Shown here: positions 1-10,571 of the stretch, one piece after another
Layout of the letters: the number at the start of each line of letters is the position of its first letter
Position numbering within the stretch: position 1 is the stretch's first letter
DNA from: Euptelea pleiosperma
Lineage: Eukaryota; Streptophyta; Magnoliopsida; Ranunculales; Eupteleaceae
DNA length: 64,000 nt
Direction: 5' to 3'
Assembly (NCBI GenBank): GCA_035048495.1
Contig: CM068547.1
Coordinates: 27,039,913 to 27,103,912 of the forward strand
Notes under the pieces: model-generated
Database searches by the model: none
Told to the model about the DNA's origin: nothing
Seen by the model: the letters and a program-made list of their open reading frames with translations, nothing else
Made by a program: the position numbers and the translations under genes

Positions 1-468
1 TTCTTGGATACAATATGAGCTAACAAAGAAGGTAATGAAGTCTTAGGGATGGGGATGCAGTTGTTTAGTGGTAGACAAGATCATGGTTCATCACCTAAAA
101 CAACACTAGCACTTCACTCACCCATTACCATGAATCAAAAAAGAAAAAAAAAGAAAATTTTGTAATATGTATTCTGTGGGTTGGATCGTTGAATATAGAT
201 TGATTCTCTCAGCAGTTTGCGCCAACATTCTGGACGTTTCTCAATCTTTTGCTTAGTTATCTTTTAATTTTGTTGGATGTGTATCCACCGGTCAAAACTC
301 TTTTCCCACCTTGTTCATTGGGCTTCTGAGTCCCCTCACTGTCTATTTGTGGCCGCGTCAAAGGACCGGAATAGCCTATGTAACATGGGCTAGATTGTTC
401 TCTTTCGACCTTTTTTTGGTTGAATTTGACAAGTTGGCTTACAAAAAAAAACAAATCTTGACACCCTA

Positions 469-545
469 TTTTTTTTTTTTTTTTTTATCAAAAAGAAATA
501 TTATTAAGCGAGAGAAGTCCCGAGACGTAATGCCCGACGGCTGAT
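469..545 (-). mobile_element. LINE-like 3' tail (minus strand)
   Basis: A run of about 18 T on the plus strand (469-486) reads as a poly(A) tail on the minus strand. It is preceded there by a TTTTTGATAAAA-type end and by a CTCGGGACTTCTCTC-type tail sequence, which resembles the 3' ends of plant L1 elements. No coding domain is visible next to it, so only a 5'-truncated end is likely to be present. It could also be a SINE or a processed transcript. Confidence 0.3.
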
Positions 546-849
546 TTTTTGTGATCATGATCTCCCCATACCAAAAATCAGCCATTGACTCATCGAAGTA
601 TCTCAGCCTAATATAGAAAATAATATATCGGATATGCATAAGATAGGCGTATACCATGTAAGAGGTGCAGAAAGTCGGTTTGACCATATTTTTGGATTTG
701 GAACACAGATGACTAGGTGTGGATCGATTCTTTGGATGGACCATAGCCCAGAATTGAATTGAATAACTCTTAATTTATGGATTATGGGTGTTGGGTGTTG
801 GGTTATAGTCCATATACTGTTCAGCCATGGACCAGACTATACTATTGTG

Positions 850-1020
850 GCATGGACCAGTCAAGCAAGACGATGCAGACTATACCCACAGGACAATAAG
901 GGCCACAACAACCATGGAGCAACTGCACAACCAAAGACATGTGCCATACACGGGCATGAGATTGAACCGGTGACCACCCGCAAAAGCGTTGATACCTTTA
1001 ACCACCCTGCCAAATGTGAG
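850..1020 (-). mobile_element. tRNA-derived SINE
   Basis: On the minus strand a box A-like motif (TGGCAGGGTGGTTAAAGG, plus-strand 995-1012) is followed 26 bases later by a good box B (GGTTCAATCTC, 958-968). This is the internal RNA polymerase III promoter of tRNA-derived SINEs. The sequence around the boxes cannot fold as a whole tRNA and continues into about 100 bases of unrelated sequence, so a SINE is more likely than a tRNA gene. The ends and TSD were not resolved. Confidence 0.45.
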
Positions 1021-1447
1021 TAATTTCACACTTGGATTTGTCAACAAGGTGCAGTTGTTGGTTTGGACCATAGTCACAAAGTCGGGATTAGGCAATAAAT
1101 CGGCAAGGGGTCAAGTCGAAAAAATTCGATAAAAATCGACAAAAAAATAAAATATTTCATGGTGTCAAGTGCTAATTAGTCGATAAAAATCCTGGTGAAA
1201 ATTTTTTCCGATTGATTCGTGGTGAAAAATTCGATAAAAATCGGCAAGGGGTCAAGTGCTAAATAGTCGCCTAATTTTTTATTAATCAGAGATATTGCTG
1301 ATTAATCAGTGATTGATTTGTGGATTCAAAAATCAGAGATTTTTCTAACTAGAGTTTGGACTTGGATTGATGAGACGATTGAGTGCCAGATGACCACAGA
1401 TGTCTGAAGATGTCGACAAATACTACCCTATACGGGTATTGATTTAT

Positions 1448-1784
1448 GCGTCAGGATCGAGGGACAACCATTTTGCGTACCGACATAGAAGATGAATCAA
1501 TGGCTGATTTTTTTGTGAGGATGATCTTTATGGTGAGGAGATCATCCTCACGAAAATTCAAATCAATCCGATATTCGTAGACTGGTATAGAAGTTGAAGA
1601 ATTATAGACCCTCTATTTTTATCATGTAGCTTGAAAACCACATTTGACGGGGTTAAAAATTTCAGAATGGGCTGATTTTTTGTTGGGGTGATCTATATGG
1701 TGAGGAGAACATCTTCACAAAAATCAGCCATTGATTCATCTTCTATGTGGGTACGCCAAAATGGTTGTCCACCGATCCTGGCCC
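1448..1784. mobile_element. Mutator-like MITE, 337 bp, with 9-bp TSD
   Basis: Both ends carry a long inverted repeat starting CAGGATCG and continuing through GGACAACCATTTTG and ATAGAAGATGAATCAATGG. The element is flanked by perfect 9-bp direct repeats TTGATTTAT (1439-1447 and 1785-1793). The 9-bp duplication and long inverted ends point to non-autonomous Mutator-like elements. No open reading frame is present. A related unterminated stretch lies at about 540-600. Confidence 0.75.
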
Positions 1785-2371
1785 TTGATTTATATCGACA
1801 TTTATAAGTACAATGGACAATATCAACAAATTCATTAATAATAAAAAAATAAAAACCTAGCTTAGACATTAAGTTTAATTTTGAAATTTGAATACGGTAA
1901 TGATATCGATTGACACGAGGACACGTATCAAGAGGTACGAGAAGATACGGCGAACGGAATTTACAGATTTTTCGCTATCAATGCAATAAACATGGACCGA
2001 AAAATGTCGAAAATAAGAAATTATGGAGCATGGGGTAAGGTAGGGATTTATTTATGATATTGTCAGTAGATGAAGGTGGTGTTATGAGCATGTACGTACT
2101 TGGTCTCATTTTATAATGCCTGTCACGAGAAATTGCTTGAAGGCCTCATGGGGTGGCATGAAAGTGTGGGAGCTTTTGTATTTTGCTTCAAAGAATGAAT
2201 ACCCCCCTCTGCACCACCTTATTCATTGTGGTCACACACCCTTTGCTTTTGCCTCCATGAGTGTATATTTCCTGTGTCTAATTTTTTACCTAAATTTCGT
2301 ATAAGCGAATCGGGTAACCATCGTATCGATCGCGATGTCGTGGAGCCCACATCGATGTATACCTAATCTTA

Positions 2372-3020
2372 GGGACTTGTTTGGAAACCTCATGTTTCAG
2401 GGCCTCGGTCTGAAAAATTAATCTATTTTTTGAAGGAAAAATCTGAAAAAATATTGGGCTTCAAAAAGTAAGCCCCATATACTTACCAAACAAGGTCAGA
2501 ATGATGGACTGACATCTCCTCTTTTTGGGTTTCCAAACAAACTCTCAGGGCCTGTTTGGAACGAGCAAAAAAGAGTTCCAACGGCGAATATTTAGCCAGA
2601 CAAATATTATCTTGGCTAAATATATTTGTGCATGTCAATATTTAACAAAACGTTTGGTACATGTATTAGCTAGCTTGTTTCATTTTCTTTATAATTTGTG
2701 TGGGTCCCACATATCAAAGTAAGTCAAATATGGGTTAAGTGTGGGACTTACATATTAGTTCACAAGATCTAAACGGTCTCATTTTTATCTTTTTTATATA
2801 TTAAAAAATTCATCTTTTTATTGAAAATAGCGATTTTCCTGCGAGAAAATAAAATTTTCCCACCAAGCTATTTGGTGTGAAAATATTTATTCAGGTGGAG
2901 GTGATCAAATATTTTCCACCGCGGTGGGCAAATTTGTGGGTCCTGCTAAATATTTGGGGGTGAATATTAGCGCGCACAAATATTTTATTTTCCGGCCTCG
3001 GTGGCCTACCGAACAAGCCC
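2372..3020. mobile_element. PIF/Harbinger (Tourist-like) element, possibly nested
   Basis: The left end GGGACTTGTTTGG and right end CCGAACAAGCCC are imperfect inverted repeats of the Tourist type (consensus GGGCYTGTTTGG). They are flanked by TTA on both sides (2369-2371, 3021-3023), the expected 3-bp TSD. A second GGGCCTGTTTGG terminus at about 2549 and a CCAAACAAAC end just before it suggest that one element inserted into or next to another. There is no coding capacity. Confidence 0.55.
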
Positions 3021-3592
3021 TTAATGTGTATTAAAAAGGGAAAACTGAATGAATGTCATAGTCTTACAGATTATTAAAATATATCTATGAGCACCAAGTA
3101 GGAGATCCCCTGCACTGGAAATCAACCATCAATGACCATCCGATATATAGAATTATTATATTTATATTATAATATTATATATTTGGGTAAATAACACATT
3201 TGTTCTTTATAAGAAGAAGAGGAAGACAGAGATGAAATCCATTAATTTGATCAAAAATCAAATGGGGGAAAATTTTGTGTTTGTGAGGTCATTTCAACTT
3301 TTCAAGGATAAAGGGTATCATTAAAGATTGCAAGTTTGTATTACTGGTGGAGAATAATTTCTGAATAAAAAGCAATAAATACTTGAAATTTGTGGTCCCC
3401 TCCAATCCAATGGACTGGAGCTTTCGTACTATATTATTAAATTATTAGTGGGCCTATCACATCAATCTACATGGTTTGTAGACCCCCAATGCTTCATTAA
3501 GCCCATGATTTTAAAAAAATTCAAAATCCAATGGCTACAAATTACCCTTCAAACTGATTTTTAGCAAGTTTATTTTTGCTAAGCAGCATTTT

Positions 3593-3725
3593 TGTTGAAG
3601 CTAACCGGCTCTACATTTGACATGTACCCTTGACAACCATGCTTTAAAAAAAATTTCAAATTCAAAAAAATTAAAGAGTAATAGGGGTACATGTCAAATG
3701 CCTCGCCGCTTAGCTTCGATTCGAC
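3593..3725. repeat. Foldback repeat
   Basis: Two arms of about 35 bases (GAAGCTAACCGG...ACATTTGACATGTACCC and the reverse complement of CGAAGCTAAGCGG...) flank an A-rich centre. This is a hairpin-forming MITE-like repeat. No TSD was resolved. Confidence 0.45.
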
Positions 3726-4207
3726 GACGGGTAAACACTTGGCAATATCTGGCATTACCAACACATGAGACAAGTATTTTTCGCCAACATCTCAAGCTGT
3801 CTTAGGCATAAATGGGTGTTCAAAATGCGACCCCACGGGTCGGACAATAGACATTTTGCCTGTTAAAATAGTTGTTGCCTCGACTCGGGCCCTCGTCCGT
3901 CCACCGTAGATCTCTTGAATCCAATGCTCAATAGCCTTGACGGTGCAACTTTTTGTCGGGTCTACGGTGTGATAGCACGACGGTCATTTTCTTTAATTTA
4001 ATAAACCCGAGAAAGTAATTAAAAATTGATATTGTAAAATTCAATTATCAACAATTAATTGATGAAAATTGGAATGGAAAGGCATGTGAAGAAAGCGAAA
4101 TGTGGGATTGAATACATGAGCATGAGCTACTACTACTGCTAAGATCCAGAAGTCCGTGACCTCAGCGTTGCGACCCTTACGTTCTAACCACTAGAGCACG
4201 AGGCAAG

Positions 4208-4235
4208 ACTCATGACTCATGACTCATGACTCATG
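4208..4235. repeat. (ACTCATG)4 tandem repeat
   Basis: Four perfect copies of a 7-base unit. Just to its left lies a degenerate tRNA-like stretch, described under rejected items. Confidence 0.8.
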
Positions 4236-4435
4236 ACCCCCCCATCTGACACAAAAAACGTGTCCACACTAAAGAAAAATGGGGTACCAATTGTCGTCGT
4301 GAAGCCAATCAGAGAGGAGGATTGTCTACATGACTACACCCACACCCCACCCAACCACCCCATCTGTGTCAACTCATCACCACCTCCTCCTACCTCAATT
4401 ACTTGTTTATCTCCATAGTTTCAATCCACAAACAC

Positions 4436-4462
4436 ACATACATACATACATACATACATACA
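4436..4462. repeat. (CATA)n microsatellite
   Basis: About seven CATA units. The repeat resumes after 4807, so the hAT MITE at 4463-4807 appears to have inserted inside it. Confidence 0.8.
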
Positions 4463-4807
4463 TGATTTAAAATAACGAAAATAACGGCCTTTATAATGGA
4501 TTCGGACCTCCCCTGTTACGTTATGTACCGTTTTAATGCTCCGAAAATAACGACCATTGTTTTGTTATAACGGCTGTTATTTTTCCTTTATAATGAAATT
4601 GTTTTCAGAGAAACTTTGTGAAAAATCCGTTATTTTGTCATTATTTTCTGTTATTTTTCATTATTTTTCAAATTTTGAAATTTAGCGCGGTAATTTTTCA
4701 TTTTTGCCCCTAAGCGTTATAATTCGTTATAACGGCCATTATAACGAAAAAAAAAAAGTAATACCCCCAATCTGTTATACCGTTATAACGGCCGCTTTTA
4801 AACCTTG
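4463..4807. mobile_element. hAT MITE related to the 52.2-kb element
   Basis: The left end reads GATTTAAAATAACG and the right end, read in reverse, CAAGGTTTAAAAGCGG. Inside are many copies of AACGG/CCGTTATAACG in both orientations. The ends and subterminal repeats match those of the 5.35-kb hAT element at 52197-57549. The flanks are CATA repeat on both sides, so the 8-bp TSD cannot be phased. There is no coding capacity; it is probably mobilised in trans. Confidence 0.7.
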
Positions 4808-5227
4808 CATACATACACATCCATCTCTCTTTCTCTCTCTCTTTCTCTCTCGTCTTTCTCTCTCGTCTTTCTCTCTCTTGGGACCAGGAGGTAGCTTAGC
4901 AAGCTAAGAAAGGTAAGGAATCCGTCCATGGATGGCTTTCCTTGTATTGACCATTTCTTGGCACTAAATGGAATAGATGAAAACAAGAGAAGCTTTGATC
5001 TTTTGATGGTGCTAAGAGAATAAAATAATTACAAGTACCTTTCTCTTCTTTTCAATTTTTTTCTTTCTTATACACTAGAGACTTGAGAGATAGAGAGAGG
5101 ATTGATTTGGAGAGAGAAAAAGATGTCTAAGTAGGGCCCACTACAAATACAAAGCTCTCATCTCCAAAGAGGGCCAAGTGGCCATTATGTGTGGTTGGTT
5201 GGAAGAGATTTTTTTTTTTTTAGTAAT

Positions 5228-5434
5228 GGTCTCATGGTCCGAGGTTCTTGGACGTTTTCATGGTGCATGGTGCTGTCGTTTTTTCATTGGTCAAGTGTAT
5301 TGGACTTATTTTAAGAATTAATTAACTAAAACTTAAAATTGATTTACACAGTATAATTTTGGCCCTGACAAAATGACACCACTATGCACCATGACAACAT
5401 CCATGGACCCCAGAGACCATGACAACATCAACCA
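5228..5434. mobile_element. Foldback MITE
   Basis: The left arm (TCATGGTCCGAGGTTCTTGG, then TTTTCATGGTGCATGG) pairs with the right arm (CACTATGCACCATGACAAC and CCATGGACCCCAGAGACCATGA). The two arms are about 60 bases each. The exact ends and TSD were not resolved. Confidence 0.5.
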
Positions 5435-5474
5435 TCAATGATCCAAGATGATTCATGGACATGGGCTTACATAC

Positions 5475-5755
5475 AGATGAATTAAGGGCTGCTTTTTTGT
5501 GATGATATTTTTCTCGACGTGAATATCAACCTCACAAAAATTAGACCATTCCAGCATTTGTAGCCTTACGAAACGTAGAATGCAAATTAAAAAACTTTGG
5601 ACCGTCTATTTTCATCGTTAAATTTAGGTTTATATTTGATAGGCTTAGAAGTTTTAGAAATTGTTGATTTTTTATGAGGATGATCTCCTCGATCCTTACC
5701 AAAAAAAAAAAATCATCCCTTAACTCATCTGCGTGTAGTCCCCGTGATTGTGTGT
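5475..5755. mobile_element. Foldback MITE
   Basis: The left arm CAGATGAATTAAGGG pairs with the right arm CCCTTAACTCATCTGCG. Further in, copies of GAGGATGATCTCCTC-type sequence resemble the interior of the Mutator-like MITE at 1448-1784, so this is probably a relative. No TSD was fixed. Confidence 0.45.
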
Positions 5756-6161
5756 CATTTTAGAAGTCAAAAAACACTAGTAACTTTATCCCATTATTTT
5801 ACCAGACGCCGTGGTGTTTTAATGAAAAACAAATGGTGAATAATGGTAACCGCATAAGGTGATAATCAAATTTTATATGGACTACGGATATTATTCGAAA
5901 ATTTTCTGTTTTGAATAGTCGAAAATTCGACCTCGAATCTATATTCGAATGATCGGATATTATTCGAAAATTTTCTGTTTTGGCTTCGTATAATTTTTTA
6001 TATTCAAATACTTTTTGGATCTGGATTCGGATATATCTGCTTCAATAATATCTGATGATCCGATATATTATATAAATACAATAATTATAATATATAACAG
6101 ATTTTAAACTCCAATCCAATAAGTGTGTGCCAACAGGGCACCTTTAGTAATACCCCCGTAA

Positions 6162-6479
6162 GGGCGTCTTTGATTGACAAGTGGGAAAATTGCATTTTTC
6201 TTGGGAAAACACAACTCTCGATTGTTAGATAGTCATTTAAAATCTGTATAATTTTCCCTACCAAGCCATTTAATCTGGACAATTTTTCCTATTAAGCCCG
6301 GAATTCATTTCTCGTCCAGATATGTAAGAATTTATTTCAACATGAAAACAAGCTTTTATTTTCTCACGTGATTGAAATATGTGTTCTCGGTTGCAATCAA
6401 TCAGCCATTTAAGACATTTTCGGGACGTATTTTCTCGAAAAATAAATAAATTATGCAATCAAAGTTATCAAACACGCCC
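6162..6479. mobile_element. Tourist-like MITE, 318 bp, TAA TSD
   Basis: The termini GGGCGTCTTTGAT and ATCAAACACGCCC are inverted repeats, flanked by TAA on both sides (6159-6161 and 6480-6482). This is the PIF/Harbinger signature. The MITE sits inside another AT-rich block (about 5870-6600) rich in TATTCGAA and GATATC motifs, in which the 28-base string beginning CGGATATTATTCG occurs twice, at about 5886 and 5953. Confidence 0.7.
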
Positions 6480-7179
6480 TAAGGTTATCCTTATTTGAAC
6501 GATATTATCGGATATCTGATAAGTTAATTTGATTCGAATTCGAATATTGATTCAGAACATCTGTTGGATTTTGAATCAAATTCGGATAAACGGGTCAAAA
6601 AATGGTAATTTATTTTTTCTTGTAATCCATGGTGATAAATTTTTTTATTTGTTTAATACGAGGGACCCACATGATAGGGGAAACTTCCAAGTTCCCACAA
6701 ATTGATGCGTTCTGCGCACCTAGGGTTCTTGCAAGCATTATTCGCGCTCTCCTTTTTCATTTTTTGTTGCCTTTTCAAGTGCGCAGTACGCACGGGGGTA
6801 CATCAGCGCCTTAATAATTGTATTTGTCAAGATTCTAGAGAGAAGGAGCCGTGTGAGATGCGCTCTCTCTCTCTATCTATCTCTCTCTGATTAGGAATTT
6901 AGGATTAGGTGCTTTTTTAGGGAAACGAGACGCATTAATAGCGTTCACGCGTCGACAAAGATACATTAGAAAGAAGGGCGAAGACCAACTTCCTCTCTAA
7001 TCTCTATTTCTGCACAAATCCAACAAAATCTCTTTCTTTACTAATCCAACACAATGTCACTTACCCTTTCATTCAAAAAATCATGGCGTCTTTTCTTTTT
7101 CTTTTTTTCACTTTCGGAAGTTGCCTGTGAAAAATTAAAATTTTAAGCTAAAAACTGAAAACTACTTCTCTTTTTAATC

Positions 7180-7559
7180 CAAGGTCTAAAAGGGGCTGTT
7201 ATAACGGTATAACGGACTGCGCGTTGCCGTTTTTCCGTTATAATGGCAGTTATAACGAATTGTAATGCTCAGGGACAAAAACGAAAAAAATAACCCGAAA
7301 ATAGAAAAAAACGGCGCTAAAATTCAAAATAACGAAATGTAACGGAGAATAATGGAAAAATAACGGAACTAACGAGCTTTTTTCATGAATTTTCTCAGAA
7401 CATGTGATTATTTTTGTTATAACGGAAAATTAATGGAAAATAAGGGCCGTTATAAAATGCTACATAACGTAATGGGGGAGGTCTGAATCCGTTATAGCGG
7501 CTGTTCTTATTGTTATAGTGGCTGTTATTTTCGTTATACTGGCCGTATTTTAAACCATG
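7180..7559. mobile_element. hAT MITE, 380 bp, with 8-bp TSD
   Basis: The element starts CAAGGTCTAAAAGGGG and ends TTTTAAACCATG. Near-perfect 8-bp repeats flank it (TTTTAATC at 7172-7179, CTTTAATC at 7560-7567). The interior is packed with TAACGG/CCGTTATAACGG motifs, as in the 52.2-kb hAT element. It is non-coding. Confidence 0.75.
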
Positions 7560-7783
7560 CTTTAATCTTCTTCTTTCTTTGTTGTTGTTGGATTGGATTG
7601 AAATAAGGGGCTTTTTTCACAAATTTTCTCAAAAAATAACGGCCCTTGTAACGAAGATAATGGTCGTAACGGTACGTAACGTAATGGGGAGGTCCGAATC
7701 CGTAATTTTCGATATAACGGCCATTTTTTAAACCATGCTTTAATCTTCTTCTTTCCTTGTTGTTGTTGGATTGGATTGAAATT
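7560..7783. repeat. Partial tandem duplication of the hAT MITE and its flank
   Basis: The 43-base flank beginning CTTTAATCTTCTTCTTTC recurs at 7561-7603 and 7741-7783. The 137 bases between the copies are a diverged copy of the right half of the 7180-7559 MITE, ending in the same TTTTTAAACCATG. A unit made of half the MITE plus its flank was therefore duplicated in tandem, about 180 bases per unit. Confidence 0.7.
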
Positions 7784-8749
7784 GAATACATGAAAGAAAC
7801 CCAAATCTCTCCCTTCTTTCTTTTTTGGATCTTTTGTTTGTTTTTGATTGATTTCTTCTATGATTTATTCCTTGATTTAAGGGGGGTTTTAATCTATCTA
7901 AGTCACTTTCAAATGGGTAAGTGTGACATCTTTGCTTTGGGTCATTTTCTTTAAAAAAGAAAAAAAAAAACCCATGTTTTAGATATAAGTGATGATGTTA
8001 AGCTAATTCACCCACCTTCAAAGACTGTATGTCATGTGAGATTTGAGTGCTAAGCAAAACCCATTTTTGTTTAATTGTTATGTTGAAAGAAGGAAAAAGG
8101 AGAGACCCCATTTTCTCTTTCTTCTCATTTTGTTTGAAAATAGTTCCTAAATCATCATAGTCTTCATCTACCATTTACATGGTAAACAACCCTTTTAATT
8201 TTCTTAAAATGAGAAAAAGGGTGTGCCCAATTTCCATCTAGAATATCTAATTAGGTCTAATTATGAACACCCACTGTTCAAAAAGGCCCCACCTAAGAGA
8301 CTTCTTGTTCCAATAATCAACTAACCAGATTATTGTTGACCATCTGATCTATCAAACTGGTTTGGATTATAAAGGAAAGAGTTCAATATTGTCCTAAAAG
8401 AAATTTTTATATATGGAAGTTACGTCATCCGCTTATCAATTTGACGTGGAACCCATGTTAGCAATTTGTGAATTTTACGTATTACTCGAAAATAAAAAAA
8501 ATTATAGATTTATTTGTGAATTTTGGTGTTGGTTCATATGTGATAAAAAAAAGTTGTAAAAGGAAAATATTGTCAACTTTTTTTTTGGCAATTTTTTTTA
8601 GCGAACTTTTGAATGACGGTATTTTTTCTATATGCCAAATTGTTGAATATTGACCTAATTGTTATTATGGAAAATTTTTTAAAACGAAAATAAAGTTTAA
8701 CATATTTATAAAAACATATAAAATTTTCAAAAATTATAGAAACGATAAC

Positions 8750-8910
8750 TAAGCGCCCTTTCAAAGAGTGTCTCTCCGAAGAGGCCGAAATACTCCTAAC
8801 AGAAGCCCTTTGAAAGGTCGTCTGAACCTAACAGATGCCCTTTGAAACGGCGTCTATGGCAGATGTCAGAGTTTACCCATGATAGACAACCTTTGAAAGG
8901 GCGTTTTCCT
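8750..8910. repeat. CTTTGAAAG box cluster
   Basis: Four copies of a GCCCTTTGAAAGG-like box occur in both orientations (near 8753, 8806, 8837 and 8890). They are often followed by GGCGTCT or GTCGTCT. The two outermost form inverted termini (AAGCGCCCTTTCAAAG and CTTTGAAAGGGCGTT), so the block may be a small transposon with subterminal repeats. No TSD was resolved. Confidence 0.4.
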
Positions 8911-9921
8911 GTTGCAACTAAATCGGCGGAACGGCCAAACATCCATACGTCTAGAGTCCTCTACGTGTGTGCCACGTGGCTCATATATTAAACATTATTT
9001 TTGTTTTAAAAATTTTTTGTTGTTATTATCACAAAATATTCAAGAATATTGGTTGAAGCTAAAAAAAAAAAAGTCCCTATGTGCATCATAGTCTCTCATG
9101 TGACATTTATAGTGGAAGGAATTGAACCCATCTTTTTGAAAATGTCATAAATATATCATGGAAGATGGAGAAAAAGTGAGAAACCTAATTTCTTCAAGGA
9201 TGCTTATTTTCTTTAAAGAGGGTTTCTTAGGCATCATAGTCACACTCATCAGCATGTAAAATAGTGAAAAAAAAAACACTTTTAACTGTCATGAAAAGAG
9301 GAGGAAAAACACCACTTGCAACATCCCTTTCGTACATTAGCACGACCAAGATTCGAGAAACTTCAAATAAAAGAAAGATCCAGTAAAGATGGTGTGTTCG
9401 ATTCTTGTTTATGGGCCTTGTAAGGTAGCAATATCATGGTTGGTTGGGTCAATTCATTCCTCCATCTTACAACTCCCCCACCCCAACCAAAATTATTAAG
9501 AAGGCTATCAAAGTCTCTCTTAGTACAACCCCGGCCCCCAAGCAAGGGTGTCAGGATTCAGGATTCCTTTCCTTTGCCTCCACGTTGCCTTTACTCTTAG
9601 CTTCTCTTGATGCTATCATGCTCTCCTCAACTACATATCTTGTTGCACATATCCCCAATTAAAATCACCTCCTTCTTCACCTACCCAAGCTTTTTTTTTT
9701 TTTTTTTTTAGAAAAAGGGTAGAGAGGTTAACTTTGCATAGATCTTTTCTTCATGGGTAATTATTAAATGCGGTTCTCAAAGTTCCAACTTTCTTAGGTT
9801 TATAAAGTATTCTAACCCCCTCATCACATGCTCCTTTCCTTTGTCATCCTTTGAATTGTGAACAAAACCATGTTTTTTTTTTCTTTTGTTGAACAAACTA
9901 GGTTCCTTGGGCAAAGGGTTT

Positions 9922-10532
9922 CCTCTCTCTCTCTCTCTCTACATTTTGGAAGTTTTAAGAGCACTACACACAATGGACACCCACCCTTCCATGATCAAAG
10001 GACCAAAGAAATAGGCAATTTTCAATAATAAGACTTCTGTCAAACAGTATGTGGGACCCACAAGTATGGATATTATCTCTTTTTTTTTTCAAAATATCAA
10101 GTTGGTGGATATGTAAGATTGCATGTGCCGTACATGTGATTTGTGGACACTTGTATTACAAGAATATGATCAGTACAAGATGTAGTACATATCTGCTCTG
10201 CCATGTTCTTAGAAAACTCTCTCTCTCTCTCTAAAAGTCTCTCTCTCTCTAACATTATTATTAGTTTAATTATGGTGGATTAGGCTTTTTTACTCCTTTG
10301 TCATGTCACCAAGCAAAATTAAAAGGTGGGTTCTCTTGGTTGTAAAGCTAGTAAGGTAGGATGATGGTTTGGTTGTAGAGAAAATTGAAGCTCAACTGTA
10401 TAGCTGCACTATAGTTGGGTTAGGTCAAGCTCTCTCTCTCTCTCTCTCTTGTTCACCCTCTTCTATTGTATATACAATCCAATTGCATTATTCCTCACGC
10501 TTATTCTCATGTTGCTTTCTTTCTTTGCCACG

Positions 10533-10569
<37 letters not shown>
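9922..10569. repeat. Cluster of (CT)n microsatellites
   Basis: Pure or nearly pure CT runs lie at 9922-9940, 10217-10232, 10238-10250, 10430-10449 and 10535-10569, the last with about 17 units. Another GA run is at about 12702-12728, and CT-rich sequence occurs at 4822-4877. These are simple repeats, often found in plant 5' regions, but no gene follows. Confidence 0.85.

Positions 10570-10571
<2 letters not shown>

Noticed and set aside
1..180. Short open frame ending with a TAG at about 45, possibly the end of a gene entering from the left
   Set aside because: Only about 14 codons are visible, with no recognisable motif and no splice signal.
4081..4205. tRNA-like stretch on the minus strand (GTGCTCTAGTGGTTAGAACG and a GTATTCAATCCCAC box)
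   Set aside because: The A-like and B-like boxes are too far apart and no cloverleaf forms. It may be an old SINE, but evidence is weaker than for the copy at 850-1020.
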